Positions 10,235-18,559 of a stretch of 35,277 nt of DNA are shown one piece after another. How positions within the stretch are numbered: position 1 is the stretch's first letter; every line of letters starts with the position of its first letter. The position numbers were made by a program, and so were the translations under genes. Source of the stretch: Hyphomicrobiales bacterium (lineage in GTDB: Bacteria; Pseudomonadota; Alphaproteobacteria; Rhizobiales; CAJQND01); the NCBI GenBank assembly GCA_028285595.1, contig JANQOW010000057.1, positions 1 through 35,277 on the forward strand, read 5' to 3'. Under the pieces are notes generated by a model. It was not told the DNA's origin and ran no database searches. It saw only the letters and a program-made list of their open reading frames with translations.

Positions 10235-10501
10235 TTAAAGCGGGTAGTCGCGCTCCGGATCAACGCCGCAGGCCTCCAGAAACTTGCGGATCTGCATCAC
10301 CTCGCCCTTGGGGAAGCTGTGGTGCGGCATCGGAAAGTTGGCCGAGTGGCCGTTCAGCGCCACATGCAGGCGACCGGACTTTGTGTGGGAAACCTCTGCG
10401 CCCAGTTCGCCAAACAGGTTCTCTGCATCACGCACATGGATGTTGGCGTTGAGCGGGTGGGCGAAGAAGGCGTGCAGCACTTTGCGATGACGGTGATTCA
10501 T
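10235..10501 (-). CDS. HicA-like small basic protein
   Basis: This 88-aa protein contains LGAEVSHTKSGRLHVALNG at about 30-48 followed by a PMPHH segment and FLEACGV at about 75-81. The arrangement resembles the double-stranded-RNA-binding-like fold of HicA/YcfA proteins, but no HicB antitoxin gene is adjacent. The ATG at 10501 is chosen over an upstream one because AAGGACA precedes it. It ends 29 bases before the CBS-BON gene start, so the two may share a transcript. Toxin activity is not implied. Confidence 0.6.
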   Translation of the reverse strand: MNHRHRKVLHAFFAHPLNANIHVRDAENLFGELGAEVSHTKSGRLHVALNGHSANFPMPHHSFPKGEVMQIRKFLEACGVDPERDYPL

Positions 10502-10587
10502 GAGTGTCCTTACCGTTTTGATCTGATGCCCGCAGCATCGCAAACCGGCCGGACGGCGCCATGATCTGGATCAAATCCCCTCGCGGT

Positions 10588-12057
10588 TTAGACGCCAAAA
10601 GCGCTGCCGACGATTGAGCCCGTCTTCGGCGGGCCGTCATTGGATGTCTTTGACTTGGTGATGGACGGATAACAGAAGGAATCCGTCGAGCAGTCTCCGC
10701 CCTCCAGCCGGATCTGGTGAGAGCGGTAGCCATCCGGGAACTCCACCCAGAAGTCCTTATCCAGCGTGATCCCGCCGTTCTCGCCCACATCTGCCTTGAC
10801 CATGGCGCCCGGGACACCATCGGGATAGAACTGATCATCCCAGGTGGAATAGAGCGAATTGGTCCAGTAGACCCGCTTGCCGTCGCGGCTGATCTCCACC
10901 ATTTGCGGGCCGCCGCGATAATCGCCCCCGCTCGGGTGCTTGGTCTTGCGGGTGATGCCGCCAATGTGGACCGAGCCTGCGAGCTTCAGATTGTGCGGAT
11001 CGGAGACATCATACTGGCGCAGCTCTCCGGTGCCCCAGCAGGAGACGTAGAGGAACCGGTCATCGAGCGAGAGATCAATGTCGGTGACCAGGGGCGGCAC
11101 GGCCTCAAAGCCTTGCAGCAGGGGCGGCAGGTCTTCCTTGGCCGCAGGCTCAGGCGGAATGGTTGCGGTCTTCTCGCAGCGGAACTTGCCGCCCTCGCGC
11201 CACCAGGTCCAGATGGAGCCTTCCAGGTTCGTGGTGTCGACGACCACCCCAACGAAACCGTACTCCTTCGCCGGATCATGGGCCGGGCGCACCTCAAGCG
11301 CCATCTGGTGGTTCGCGCCCAGGTCGATGGTCTGCACGTTCTTGCGGGCGGTCAGGTCCCAGAAGTGCAGGCTGTGGCCGTACTTGTTGGCCAGCAGATC
11401 CTCTGGAACAATGCCATTCTCAAACTGCGGCGGCAGGCACCACTCGCTGGACACCATGTAGTCGCGCGGCAGGTTCCACCAGAAATCATAGTGCTTGTCC
11501 TGCGCGCCGCGGTCGATCTCCCAGCGGCCGATAATGTCGAACGTCTCGCAGTCCATCAGGAAGATGCCGGGAGGGCCTTTCGTGCCGTCCTCGCCGGCGC
11601 CGCCCAAGGTTGAGACGTAGATGCCATCCGGGCCGCAGTGGATGGTGTGCGGCCGGGAATAGCCGGTTTTGCGGAAAATGGTCTCCGGCTCGATGATCTT
11701 GTGGATCCGGGCCTGGGTGGGCGAGGGGAAGGTGTCGATGATGTAGATCCGCGACGAGCGCAGGCCCGGAATGATCAAAAAGCGCCGTTCCAGGAAGGTG
11801 TGCCCGGTGAGAGGCGATAGGGCCGAGGAGCAGGCGTTCCAGCCGAAATGGTGAAACTCATCGCCCGTGTTGGGCATGGTGACGGTGTGGACAATCTTGC
11901 CGAACTCTTCTGAGCCCGCCTTCACATCCACGACGGCCAAGGCGTCGGGTTGCGAAAAGTCAGGGCTCAGCATGACCATGTAGGCATACTCTTCCACAGG
12001 CGCCTGCATGGCGAGCTCGGCGGTGGCGTGGAAAGTAGGATCCGGTCGCATGGTCAT
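10588..12057 (-). CDS. Selenium-binding protein (SBP56)/methanethiol oxidase family protein
   Basis: This 489-aa beta-propeller protein belongs to the SBP56 family. Family hallmarks are the HHFGWNACSS segment at about 69-78 with C76, the repeated YVSCWGTGELRQYD strand, and near the C terminus the GGDCSTDSF motif. Some bacterial members (MtoX) oxidise methanethiol to formaldehyde, H2S and H2O2 with copper; others are of unknown role. No SCO-type copper chaperone gene is next to it, so methanethiol oxidase activity is only a possibility. No export signal was seen. The start at 12057 follows AGAGGTG; an upstream in-frame start is longer but lacks a site. It lies 35 bases downstream of a DegT-type aminotransferase gene. 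Confidence 0.9.
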   Translation of the reverse strand: MTMRPDPTFHATAELAMQAPVEEYAYMVMLSPDFSQPDALAVVDVKAGSEEFGKIVHTVTMPNTGDEFHHFGWNACSSALSPLTGHTFLERRFLIIPGLRSSRIYIIDTFPSPTQARIHKIIEPETIFRKTGYSRPHTIHCGPDGIYVSTLGGAGEDGTKGPPGIFLMDCETFDIIGRWEIDRGAQDKHYDFWWNLPRDYMVSSEWCLPPQFENGIVPEDLLANKYGHSLHFWDLTARKNVQTIDLGANHQMALEVRPAHDPAKEYGFVGVVVDTTNLEGSIWTWWREGGKFRCEKTATIPPEPAAKEDLPPLLQGFEAVPPLVTDIDLSLDDRFLYVSCWGTGELRQYDVSDPHNLKLAGSVHIGGITRKTKHPSGGDYRGGPQMVEISRDGKRVYWTNSLYSTWDDQFYPDGVPGAMVKADVGENGGITLDKDFWVEFPDGYRSHQIRLEGGDCSTDSFCYPSITKSKTSNDGPPKTGSIVGSAFGV

Positions 12058-12092
12058 GGAGACACCTCTTTGTCGGCGGTTCAGGAGCGCCC

Positions 12093-13289
12093 TTAAGCTG
12101 CTTCGGCAACCTCGCGCGCGGTTGTGGAAATCACCTCGGCGATCGTCCGGCAATCGTCCTCATCGAAAGTCAGAGGGATGCGCATGTCACACATGGTGGA
12201 CAGCACTTCGATGGTGCGCGGCAGATCCGGCACCTCCAGATAGCGCCAACTGTCATAGCGGCTGGTGTAGCCGTTGGGCACGGGATTGCCGAACCATTTC
12301 AGCTCCACGCCGCGCTCAAAGCAGCGTTTCAGAAGAGCCTGAAACTGCTCAGGCGAAAAGGCGGGCAGGGCAAACTGGATGGAGCTCGCCACATAGCCCT
12401 CTTTTTCCGGGCGCTCGGGCAGCTTGATGTGCGGATGGTTGCGCAAGCCCTCTTCCAGCACATGGTAGAGCCGGTTCCAGCGCGCGCACTGTTCATCCAG
12501 GCGCTCAAGCTGCGGGCGCAGAATGGCAGCGCGCATATTGTCCATGCGCCCGCTCATGTTGGGGACCTCCAGACGCAGACCGTCGAACACCTCAGCCTCA
12601 GGCCCAGCGCCGTGGCGCTCGTAGAGCATATAGGAGCCTGAGTAGATGATGGCCCGGGCGATGACCTCGGGGTCATCGGTGGTCAGGAAGCCGCCTTCGC
12701 CGGAGTTAACATGCTTATAGGTCTGGGTGGAGAAACACGCCACCTTGCCGAAGGTGCCGCTCTTGCGTCCATCCCAGGTGGCGCCCATGGTGTGGGCGCA
12801 ATCCTCCACCAGGGTCAACTGGTGGCGCGCGCAGATCTCCATGATCTGATCCATGTCCACAATATGCCCGCGCATGTGCGAGAGCAGCAGAGTGCGCGCA
12901 CCGCTGGAGGCGGCCTTTGCGTCGAGATCTGCCAGATCAAGGCAGTAATCTTCCCCGGTTTCCACCAGCACCGGCTTTGCCCCGGCCGCCTCGATGGCGC
13001 CCGGCACCGGAGCCAGAGTGAACGCGTTGGAGAGCACCAGGTCACCCGGCTTCACCCCGACACTGCGCAGGCCGATATGGATCGCATAGCCGCCGGAGGT
13101 GCAGGCCAGGCAGTAGGGCACGCCCATATAGGCCGCAAACTCGGCCTCCAGTTTTTCAGCTTCGGAGGTTTCGCCCGGCAGAACGTTGTAGCGGTGCAGG
13201 CGGCCTGAGCGCATGACCTCCACAGCAGCCTCAATGGCATCGTTCGGAATGGCTTCCTGCTGGGTAAAGGACTTCTCAAATCTGGTCAT
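12093..13289 (-). CDS. DegT/DnrJ/EryC1-family PLP aminotransferase
   Basis: This 398-aa fold-type I PLP enzyme has the cofactor lysine in TYKHVNSGEGG (K192) and a conserved VEDCAHTMGA segment. The family usually aminates keto-sugars, but this copy lies beside an SBP56 gene and no sugar-biosynthesis genes, so its substrate is unknown. The ATG at 13289 has AGGGATC upstream; a longer reading frame from 13328 lacks a site. The next gene starts 35 bases downstream, which implies an operon. A 14-base palindrome lies 30 bases upstream. Confidence 0.88.
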   Translation of the reverse strand: MTRFEKSFTQQEAIPNDAIEAAVEVMRSGRLHRYNVLPGETSEAEKLEAEFAAYMGVPYCLACTSGGYAIHIGLRSVGVKPGDLVLSNAFTLAPVPGAIEAAGAKPVLVETGEDYCLDLADLDAKAASSGARTLLLSHMRGHIVDMDQIMEICARHQLTLVEDCAHTMGATWDGRKSGTFGKVACFSTQTYKHVNSGEGGFLTTDDPEVIARAIIYSGSYMLYERHGAGPEAEVFDGLRLEVPNMSGRMDNMRAAILRPQLERLDEQCARWNRLYHVLEEGLRNHPHIKLPERPEKEGYVASSIQFALPAFSPEQFQALLKRCFERGVELKWFGNPVPNGYTSRYDSWRYLEVPDLPRTIEVLSTMCDMRIPLTFDEDDCRTIAEVISTTAREVAEAA

Positions 13290-13319
13290 GGTGATCCCTA
13301 TGTTCGGGTCGGGCTCACC

Positions 13320-13333
13320 ATTTAGCACTAAAT
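13320..13333. promoter_or_regulatory. Palindrome ATTTAG-CA-CTAAAT upstream of the aminotransferase/SBP56 operon
   Basis: Two perfect 6-base arms with a 2-base centre lie 30 bases before the start codon at 13289. Position and symmetry fit an operator for a dimeric regulator of the MarR type. No regulator gene is adjacent. Confidence 0.45.
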
Positions 13334-13471
13334 TGCCGCCGCAGGACAGGCTTTCCCAGGAGATGGGATAACCTCATACCTTGCCCACACACGCCTTCTT
13401 AGGGCGTGGCAAACGCAATACCGGAGTTGAGCGGACCCGCTCAGACGTAAACGGGCAGGCCGCGCGTCAGC

Positions 13472-13717
13472 CTACGAGGTGGCTGCGGACTTGGTCTTTT
13501 CGTGACCGAACGGGCAACCGCCCGGATAGCCGCTTTCATAACCCTTATCGATGGACGAGGGCAAAGGCGTGGCGTTCGGTTCCACGGTCGACGGGGCCGG
13601 TGTGCTTTGCGGGGTGCCGACAGCGGCGGGCTTGGCCACGTCGGAACCGGCGTAGGCCGTTCCGGCAAGCGCTGGAGCGGCGATCAGAAGACCGGCAATC
13701 ATCATGCGAATAGTCAT
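13472..13717 (-). CDS. Small secreted protein of unknown function
   Basis: This 81-aa protein has a Sec signal peptide (MTIRMMIAGLLIAAPALA, cleavage near residue 23 after AYA) and a proline/threonine/serine-rich mature part with one cysteine in GGCPFGH. The ATG at 13717 follows AGGAACCCC. I do not recognise a domain. It may be a periplasmic or cell-surface peptide. It is followed after 182 bases by the DegT gene, with a weak hairpin between. Confidence 0.6.
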   Translation of the reverse strand: MTIRMMIAGLLIAAPALAGTAYAGSDVAKPAAVGTPQSTPAPSTVEPNATPLPSSIDKGYESGYPGGCPFGHEKTKSAATS

Positions 13718-13786
13718 GAGCAGGGGTTCCTGTCTTTCGGACTAAGATCGCAACGATGGCACAGATTGGCCGATTTGTCACCAGCC

Positions 13787-15334
13787 CTAGCTGGCCATGG
13801 CCATCTTACGTGAGCTCACCGGCGTACCGTCCTTATCGCTGAGGTCGAGTTTGCGCAGCTCTTCCATGGGGACCGGTTTTGAGAAGTGGAAGCCTTGCAG
13901 GGCATCACAGCCGCTGTCGAACAACAGGTCGCGCTGCTCGGCATTCTCCACACCTTCCACGGTGACGGAAAGCCCCAAGCCGCTGCCCAACTCGATCATG
14001 GTGGACACCAGTTGCTGGGCATCGGTCGATTTCTCCATGTCCTTAACGAAGGACCGGTCGATCTTGATGCGGTCGAGTTTGAACTCGCGCAGGTAGGACA
14101 AGGTGGCATAGCCCGTGCCGAAATCGTCCAGCGCGATACGTACGCCCAAGTCGCGCAGCTTCTTGATGGTGGAGGTGGCCTTTTCCGGGCTTGAGATGAA
14201 GATGCCCTCAGAGATTTCCAGCTCTAAGGAACTGGGCGGGAACTCGGTTTCTTCCAGGATGTCGCGCACCACGTCCACAAAGCTGTCCTGGCGGAACTGC
14301 ACCGGCGAGACGTTTACCGCCAGCTTTGTGTCTTTCATCTCGCGAATGTCCAGGCACGCCTGACGCAGGATCTTTTCGCCCAGCGTATCGATCAGGCCGG
14401 TTTCCTCGGCAATGGGAATGAAGGTGGCAGGGGGCACCTGACCCATCTCCGGATGGGTCCAGCGCACCAGTGCTTCAACGCCTAAGATGGTCTTGCCGTC
14501 CTGGGCCACCTGGGGCTGGTAAGCAACATGCAGGCGGTTATGGTCGATGGCTTCGCGCAGGTCTGTCTCCATGCGTTTCTTCAGGCTGATGGCCTCGGCC
14601 ATCTCCGGATCGAAGAGCTGTAACTGGTTGCGCCCGTTGTTTTTGGCCTGGAGCAGGGCGAAGTCAGCCTGGCGCATGGCTTCAGCCGCGCTGATGTCGC
14701 CATTCTCGATGATCGCTCCACCGATGGAGACCCCCACATAGATGGTCTTGCCGTTGTAGAGGATAGGCTTGCGCATGGCGGCGATGATCCGCTCGGCAAG
14801 GATCACAATGTCACTGGGGGTGCGCAGTTCGGTGACCAGGGCGGCAAATTCATCGCCGGACAGGCGGGCCACCACATCTTCATTGCGCACTTCATGCTTG
14901 ATCCGCTCGCCGAACTGCTGGATCGCCGCATCGCCCGCGGAGTGGCCGTAGCAATCGTTAATCGCTTTGAACTGGTCCAGGTCAAAGTACATGGTGGCCA
15001 TCAGCCCGCCGTGGCGCTTGCAGCGGTCCAGTTCCTGTTGCAGGCGGTGGTCGAACTGGCGCTTGTTGGGCAGGCCGGTCAGCTCGTCATAATAGACCAG
15101 CTCGGAATAGGACTTCGTGTCCTGCGAAGAGCGCCAGAAGAAGAATGCCGCCAGCGAAATCATGGCGATGATCCCGGCGCTCACAAGCCCGTTGATCAAA
15201 CCACCGGTGATTGTCAGAGTGAAGCCGGTCTGCATAAGACCGGCAAGTTCCCGCCACAAACTGACGGAGGAAATAACGATAATGAGGGCGACCAGAAGAA
15301 TAATTCTCTGATGCTGCCTGTCGCGAACTTCCAT
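13787..15334 (-). CDS. GGDEF-EAL bifunctional c-di-GMP protein, membrane-bound
   Basis: This 515-aa protein has two N-terminal membrane helices (about residues 10-26 and 46-67), a GGDEF domain and an EAL domain. The GGDEF motif is SGDEF at 159-163, with the I-site RNED at 150-153, five residues upstream as expected. The EAL domain has E287-A-L289 and the metal motif DDFGTGY at 403-409, so phosphodiesterase activity is likely. Whether SGDEF still makes c-di-GMP is unsure. No sensor domain is evident. The ATG at 15334 has GGGAGG ten bases upstream; a GTG at 15352 is an alternative. Confidence 0.95.
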   Translation of the reverse strand: MEVRDRQHQRIILLVALIIVISSVSLWRELAGLMQTGFTLTITGGLINGLVSAGIIAMISLAAFFFWRSSQDTKSYSELVYYDELTGLPNKRQFDHRLQQELDRCKRHGGLMATMYFDLDQFKAINDCYGHSAGDAAIQQFGERIKHEVRNEDVVARLSGDEFAALVTELRTPSDIVILAERIIAAMRKPILYNGKTIYVGVSIGGAIIENGDISAAEAMRQADFALLQAKNNGRNQLQLFDPEMAEAISLKKRMETDLREAIDHNRLHVAYQPQVAQDGKTILGVEALVRWTHPEMGQVPPATFIPIAEETGLIDTLGEKILRQACLDIREMKDTKLAVNVSPVQFRQDSFVDVVRDILEETEFPPSSLELEISEGIFISSPEKATSTIKKLRDLGVRIALDDFGTGYATLSYLREFKLDRIKIDRSFVKDMEKSTDAQQLVSTMIELGSGLGLSVTVEGVENAEQRDLLFDSGCDALQGFHFSKPVPMEELRKLDLSDKDGTPVSSRKMAMAS

Positions 15335-15753
15335 GTTCCAAGCGCCTCCCACGGCCCAACCTATTGGAGCGCACGCTATCAGAGCCCAGTAAAGCGGAGC
15401 GTAAACAACCTAGGGTGATCTTTCTTCAAGGTTAGGGAAGGTTTAAAAGACGCCACCGACAGGTTGTGTTTCCCGCTTTGCGCACGGGCAGATGGTTGGA
15501 ATTCAGCGGATCTTCGGTAAAATCTCGGCGAGAGGGAGGATGTGGAGCCCATCGCCCCTGGTTCCGGCATAGAGAGACCGGCTTGCAATCTTTAGGTGTA
15601 TGACGGCGTTGCCCGTCAAAATGCGTTTGGTCTTGCGGTCATCACCTGTTCGCCAGTGCTGGGATCAGAGTTGGAGAAAATGTTCTGTTCACGAAGTGAT
15701 AACCTCGTCGAACTATCACTTTGAGCGTGCTCACGGTTTCGTGAGCATCGTGA
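15335..15753. other. Gene-free stretch upstream of tRNA-Cys
   Basis: No convincing coding region is seen. It holds the promoter region of the GGDEF-EAL gene at the left and an 8-base-stem hairpin at the right. Open frames crossing it run into the tRNA and have no homology that I recognise. Confidence 0.5.
15728..15747. repeat. Perfect hairpin just upstream of tRNA-Cys
   Basis: TGCTCACG-GTTT-CGTGAGCA forms an 8-base stem with a 4-base loop, ending six bases before the tRNA. It could mark a processing or attachment site, or be the end of an upstream transcript. No T-run follows. Confidence 0.5.
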
Positions 15754-15827
15754 GGCTGGGTAGCAAAACGTCACTGCGCCGGAGTGCATATCCGGAAATC
15801 CAGGTTCAAATCCTGGCCCAGCCTCCA
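15754..15827 (+). tRNA. tRNA-Cys (GCA), divergent
   Basis: The 74-base sequence folds as a cloverleaf: acceptor GGCTGGG/CCCAGCC, D-stem GCA/TGC, anticodon stem CCGGA/TCCGG, T-stem CCAGG/CCTGG with a normal TTCAAAT loop, U73 and encoded CCA. The anticodon GCA and U73 identify tRNA-Cys. Odd points are the anticodon loop GTGCATA (G32 and T37 instead of the usual pyrimidine and purine) and the D loop AAACGTCAC, which has GT where GG is standard. A15 and T48 can still form the Levitt pair. It may be a divergent but functional copy or a decaying one. Confidence 0.8.
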
Positions 15828-15847
15828 TCTTTCCTCGTCGAAACCCT

Positions 15848-16285
15848 CTACGTTTCAAGCCAGATGGTGATCGGGCCGTCATTGGTCAGCGTGACCTTCA
15901 TGTCAGCTCCAAAGCGGCCTTTGGCGACGGTTACGCCATATTCGGCCACCAGATCGGCGAAGCGTTCATAGAGGGCCTCGCCTTCGGCCGGTGGGGCGGC
16001 GCTGGAGAAGCCGGGCCGGTTGCCGCGCGAGGTGTCTGCGGCAAGAGTAAACTGGCTGACCACCAGAGCTTCGCCGCCGATATCCAAGAGCGAGCGGTTC
16101 ATCTTGCCGTTCTCGTCCGCGAAGATGCGAAGGTTCACCGCCTTCTTGGCGAGCTGGGCGGCCTGGGCTTCCTCATCGCCCTGCATGGCGCAGATGAGGA
16201 TCATCAGACCGGGGCCGATCTCGCCCACGGTCTCGCCATCCACCTTCACATCGGCCGAGGAGACCCTTTGGATCAAACAACGCAT
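15848..16285 (-). CDS. dtd: D-aminoacyl-tRNA deacylase Dtd
   Basis: This 145-aa enzyme hydrolyses D-amino acids wrongly attached to tRNA. The active-site motifs SQFTL (about 77-81, with Thr) and the NxGPxT-type motif at the C terminus (NDGPITIW) are present, with a normal N terminus ([13 protein letters not shown]). The ATG at 16285 follows AAGGTAGG. The gene is 20 bases past the convergent tRNA-Cys end, and the upstream region carries a CT-rich tract. Confidence 0.97.
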   Translation of the reverse strand: MRCLIQRVSSADVKVDGETVGEIGPGLMILICAMQGDEEAQAAQLAKKAVNLRIFADENGKMNRSLLDIGGEALVVSQFTLAADTSRGNRPGFSSAAPPAEGEALYERFADLVAEYGVTVAKGRFGADMKVTLTNDGPITIWLET

Positions 16286-16300
16286 GGCAACCTACCTTCT

Positions 16301-16325
16301 GTCTCTCTCTCTCTGTCTCTTTCTC
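16301..16325. repeat. CT-rich simple sequence upstream of dtd
   Basis: About 25 bases of TCTCTCTCTC-type repeat lie 16 bases before the dtd start. On the dtd strand this is GA-rich in the leader. Simple repeats of this kind can change length by slippage. Confidence 0.6.
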
Positions 16326-16406
16326 GTCACCCCGGAATTTTGCGCCAGCAAAATATCCGGGGCCCAGTGCGTCTGGCCCCTGGTTTCCCGCTTTCGCGGG
16401 AATGAC
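16326..16406 (+). repeat. Palindromic dispersed repeat, copy 1
   Basis: 81 bases with GTCA at one end and TGAC at the other. Internal palindromes are GGAATTTTGCG-CAGCAAAATATCC and CCCGCTTTCGCGGG. It is the most divergent of six copies in the window and lies between dtd and a CoA-transferase gene. Confidence 0.85.
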
Positions 16407-16424
16407 GTCGTGGGGTTTTCATGC

Positions 16425-17150
16425 TCACACGCCCCAAACCCGGGCGGCGAACTTGGGATAAGGATCGGCCACCTCCGCGGCGAGGGGCCCGCGCAGGAGG
16501 GCGAGGCGTTCCGGCTCCGGCGCCGGGGTTTTTGGCACATGGTCAGGGCAGTCGAAGACAAAGCCTGTGTTATCGCGCACCTCTTCCAAGCTGTGGCCGG
16601 GGTGTATGGATTCCAGGCGGAAGCGGGCTTTTTCCTTGTCGAACGAGAAGGCGCACAAGTTTGTCACCAGTGCATGGGGGCCGCCGGGGCGGTGGACGCC
16701 TTCGGCGCTGGTGCCCGGCGCGCTGATGAAATCCACCTTTTCGACCATGGTGCGGCGGGTGTGCTCGTCGCGGAACAAGATGACCTTGGGCACCAGGTAG
16801 TAGAGCAGGGCCGAACCGAAGGAGCCCGACCAGCGCACCCTCATTTGCGGATAGTCGCCCACGCCCACAAGGTTGATGTTGCCGGAGCCGTCAATCTGCC
16901 CGCCGGAGAGGAAGAAGGCACCAATCCGCCCTTGGGCCGCCATGTCGAAGAGCTCGGTGACCCCGTCGTTCAGGGCCTGCAATTGGCGGCTGTTCAGCAC
17001 GGTGACCCGGGTGGCGCCATCCGACAGACTGCGCTGGAGCAAGGCGGCAGAGCCCGGGATGGGCGATGAGACGCCCACGGCAATATGCTCCACGCCTTCC
17101 AGCAGCCGCGCGATCACGCAGATCAGCAACTCTTCAGAACTGTAGTCCAT
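16425..17150 (-). CDS. CoA-transferase family I, subunit B, IpdB-like
   Basis: This 241-aa protein is the beta-type subunit of a CoA-transferase-fold enzyme. It has the nucleotide-fold strand VGVSSPIPGSAALLQR at about 26-41 and the SGGQIDGSGNINLVGVG stretch at 82-98. The catalytic Glu of true CoA-transferases (usually in a short ExG motif in the first third) is not evident, a trait of IpdB-like members that act as hydrolases on ring-opened CoA esters. The ATG at 17150 directly abuts the stop of the alpha-subunit gene, so the two form a complex. Substrate is unknown; no steroid-degradation genes are adjacent. Confidence 0.85.
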   Translation of the reverse strand: MDYSSEELLICVIARLLEGVEHIAVGVSSPIPGSAALLQRSLSDGATRVTVLNSRQLQALNDGVTELFDMAAQGRIGAFFLSGGQIDGSGNINLVGVGDYPQMRVRWSGSFGSALLYYLVPKVILFRDEHTRRTMVEKVDFISAPGTSAEGVHRPGGPHALVTNLCAFSFDKEKARFRLESIHPGHSLEEVRDNTGFVFDCPDHVPKTPAPEPERLALLRGPLAAEVADPYPKFAARVWGV

Positions 17151-17975
17151 TTATTCAGCGGCCACCTGTTGGGCGGGCTCAGGGCCGTCTTCTAAGAACT
17201 GAGCAAAGCCCTCCGCCGTTCTCGCCATCCGGGCGTAGGCGCTCATGGCCTCCGCATCCAGATCGTAGCAGCCGGCAAGGCCGAGGGGCCAGCAGCCGCG
17301 CTCGGCCTGAGCGATCTTCGTCACATAGTGGGCCGGGATGGTGGCGGGTGACCTTAAGGGGTCGGCCATCAGGTCTTCGTCCACGATCTCCTCTGCGCTC
17401 ACCAGCGTATGGCGGGCCGCATGAGCCATGGTCATGAGCTCGCGGGCCTTGCCGATCCACACATTGCCGTGCCGGTCGGCGAGCGGGGCGTGGAAGAGGG
17501 CAAAGTCGGGCACGATGGCCGGCAGCACGACGATTGGGTCACCTGAACGTGCGAAGGGGTTGTCGATCACCTGGTAGTCTTCGCGGTGTTTCAGAAGGTC
17601 AGATCCGATGAGCCCGCGCATGGGGATGAAGGGGATGCCCTTCTCGCCGGCCTGGAGCGCGGAGACGAGGGCCGGGCAGGTGGTGTCCTTCAGCTTCAGC
17701 GTGCCCTGTTTAACCGCGTCCACAAAGCGCGGGGCCTGGCCGAACTCATCCAGAGTGACGCCGGCGCTTTCCATGGTGGCGACGCGGCCTGCGCCAATCA
17801 GCAGATCGGCCTGAAGCCCTGAGGTGGGAATGGCGATCAGATGCAGATCTTTTGCGCCCGTCTCAATCAGTGCGCGGGTGGCGGCGATGGCCGGTCCGCT
17901 GCGCGTGGGCGGCAGGGCAATGGAGGCCCCGCTCTCAATGGGGGCTACAAGCTCTTGAAGGGTCTCGGCAATCAT
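17151..17975 (-). CDS. CoA-transferase family I, subunit A, IpdA-like
   Basis: This 274-aa protein is the alpha-type partner of the B subunit that follows with no gap. Segments SGLQADLLIGAGRV (about 52-65), and PDFALFHAPLADRHGNVWIGK at about 155-175 are typical of the family. The ATG at 17975 follows CCAAGAGGTTCCC, a moderate site. The alpha/beta pair resembles IpdAB, which cleaves CoA thioester rings in cholesterol breakdown; a short-chain keto acid transferase is the alternative. The VOC gene diverges from it. Confidence 0.85.
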   Translation of the reverse strand: MIAETLQELVAPIESGASIALPPTRSGPAIAATRALIETGAKDLHLIAIPTSGLQADLLIGAGRVATMESAGVTLDEFGQAPRFVDAVKQGTLKLKDTTCPALVSALQAGEKGIPFIPMRGLIGSDLLKHREDYQVIDNPFARSGDPIVVLPAIVPDFALFHAPLADRHGNVWIGKARELMTMAHAARHTLVSAEEIVDEDLMADPLRSPATIPAHYVTKIAQAERGCWPLGLAGCYDLDAEAMSAYARMARTAEGFAQFLEDGPEPAQQVAAE

Positions 17976-18056
17976 GGGAACCTCTTGGCGCTGAAGGGGC
18001 GATAATGCCCGATCGGCGCTGGTTTGCCAACGGGCGGTGAAGGAGGAGAGCGGGAT

Positions 18057-18428
18057 ATGCTGGCAGGGGTTTGCGTGGGAACGAATGATCTGGAGCGGGC
18101 AGGGGCTTTCTATGATGAGGTGTTGGCCACGGTGGGCTTTGAGCGCCAGGTGACGGTGCCGCGCGAGATCGGCTATGGCCGGCCCGGCGGGCCTAACGAA
18201 TTCTGGGTCCTGCTGCCGTTCGACGGCAAGCCGGCGAGCGTGGGCAACGGGGTTCAGGTGATGTTCGCCACCGAAGATGAAGAAGGGGTGAGGGCGTTCT
18301 ATGAGGCGGTGACCCGGCTCGGCGGAGAAGACGAGGGCGCGCCGGGGCCGCGGGATTACTCAGAGGGCTATTACGGCGCCTATTGCCGGGATTTGGATGG
18401 CAACAAGCTGCATGTGTTTCGGCGGTGA
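18057..18428 (+). CDS. VOC (glyoxalase/bleomycin-resistance) family protein
   Basis: This 123-aa protein carries a single VOC domain: a beta-alpha-beta-beta-beta half (LAGVCVGTNDLERAGAFYDEVL) and a second half ending with the usual DLDGNKLHVF motif. Metal-binding residues are not obvious enough to predict a reaction. The ATG at 18057 has AGGAGGAG upstream; the longer frame from 18024 is not preferred. Its last 25 codons are duplicated downstream with the repeat that follows. Function unknown. Confidence 0.82.
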   Translation: MLAGVCVGTNDLERAGAFYDEVLATVGFERQVTVPREIGYGRPGGPNEFWVLLPFDGKPASVGNGVQVMFATEDEEGVRAFYEAVTRLGGEDEGAPGPRDYSEGYYGAYCRDLDGNKLHVFRR

Positions 18429-18446
18429 GGGTTCTCTTCTAAGATC

Positions 18447-18526
18447 GTCACCCCGGAATTTGCGGGAGCAAATATCCGGGGCCCAGGGCAGGGCTGCCCC
18501 TGGGTCCCCGCGTTCGCGGGGATGAC
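18447..18526 (+). repeat. Palindromic dispersed repeat, copy 2
   Basis: 80 bases, GTCACCCCGG...GGGATGAC type, with GGAATTTGCG-GAGCAAATATCC and CCCCGCGTTCGCGGGG palindromes. It lies in the first unit of the 206-bp duplication. Confidence 0.9.
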
Positions 18527-18559
18527 GGAAGAGGGTGCGGGGATGACGGGAGGGGGAGG

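Noticed and set aside
15616-15882. 88-codon minus-strand frame running through the tRNA
   Set aside because: It reads through a tRNA gene and the dtd end and has no family features.
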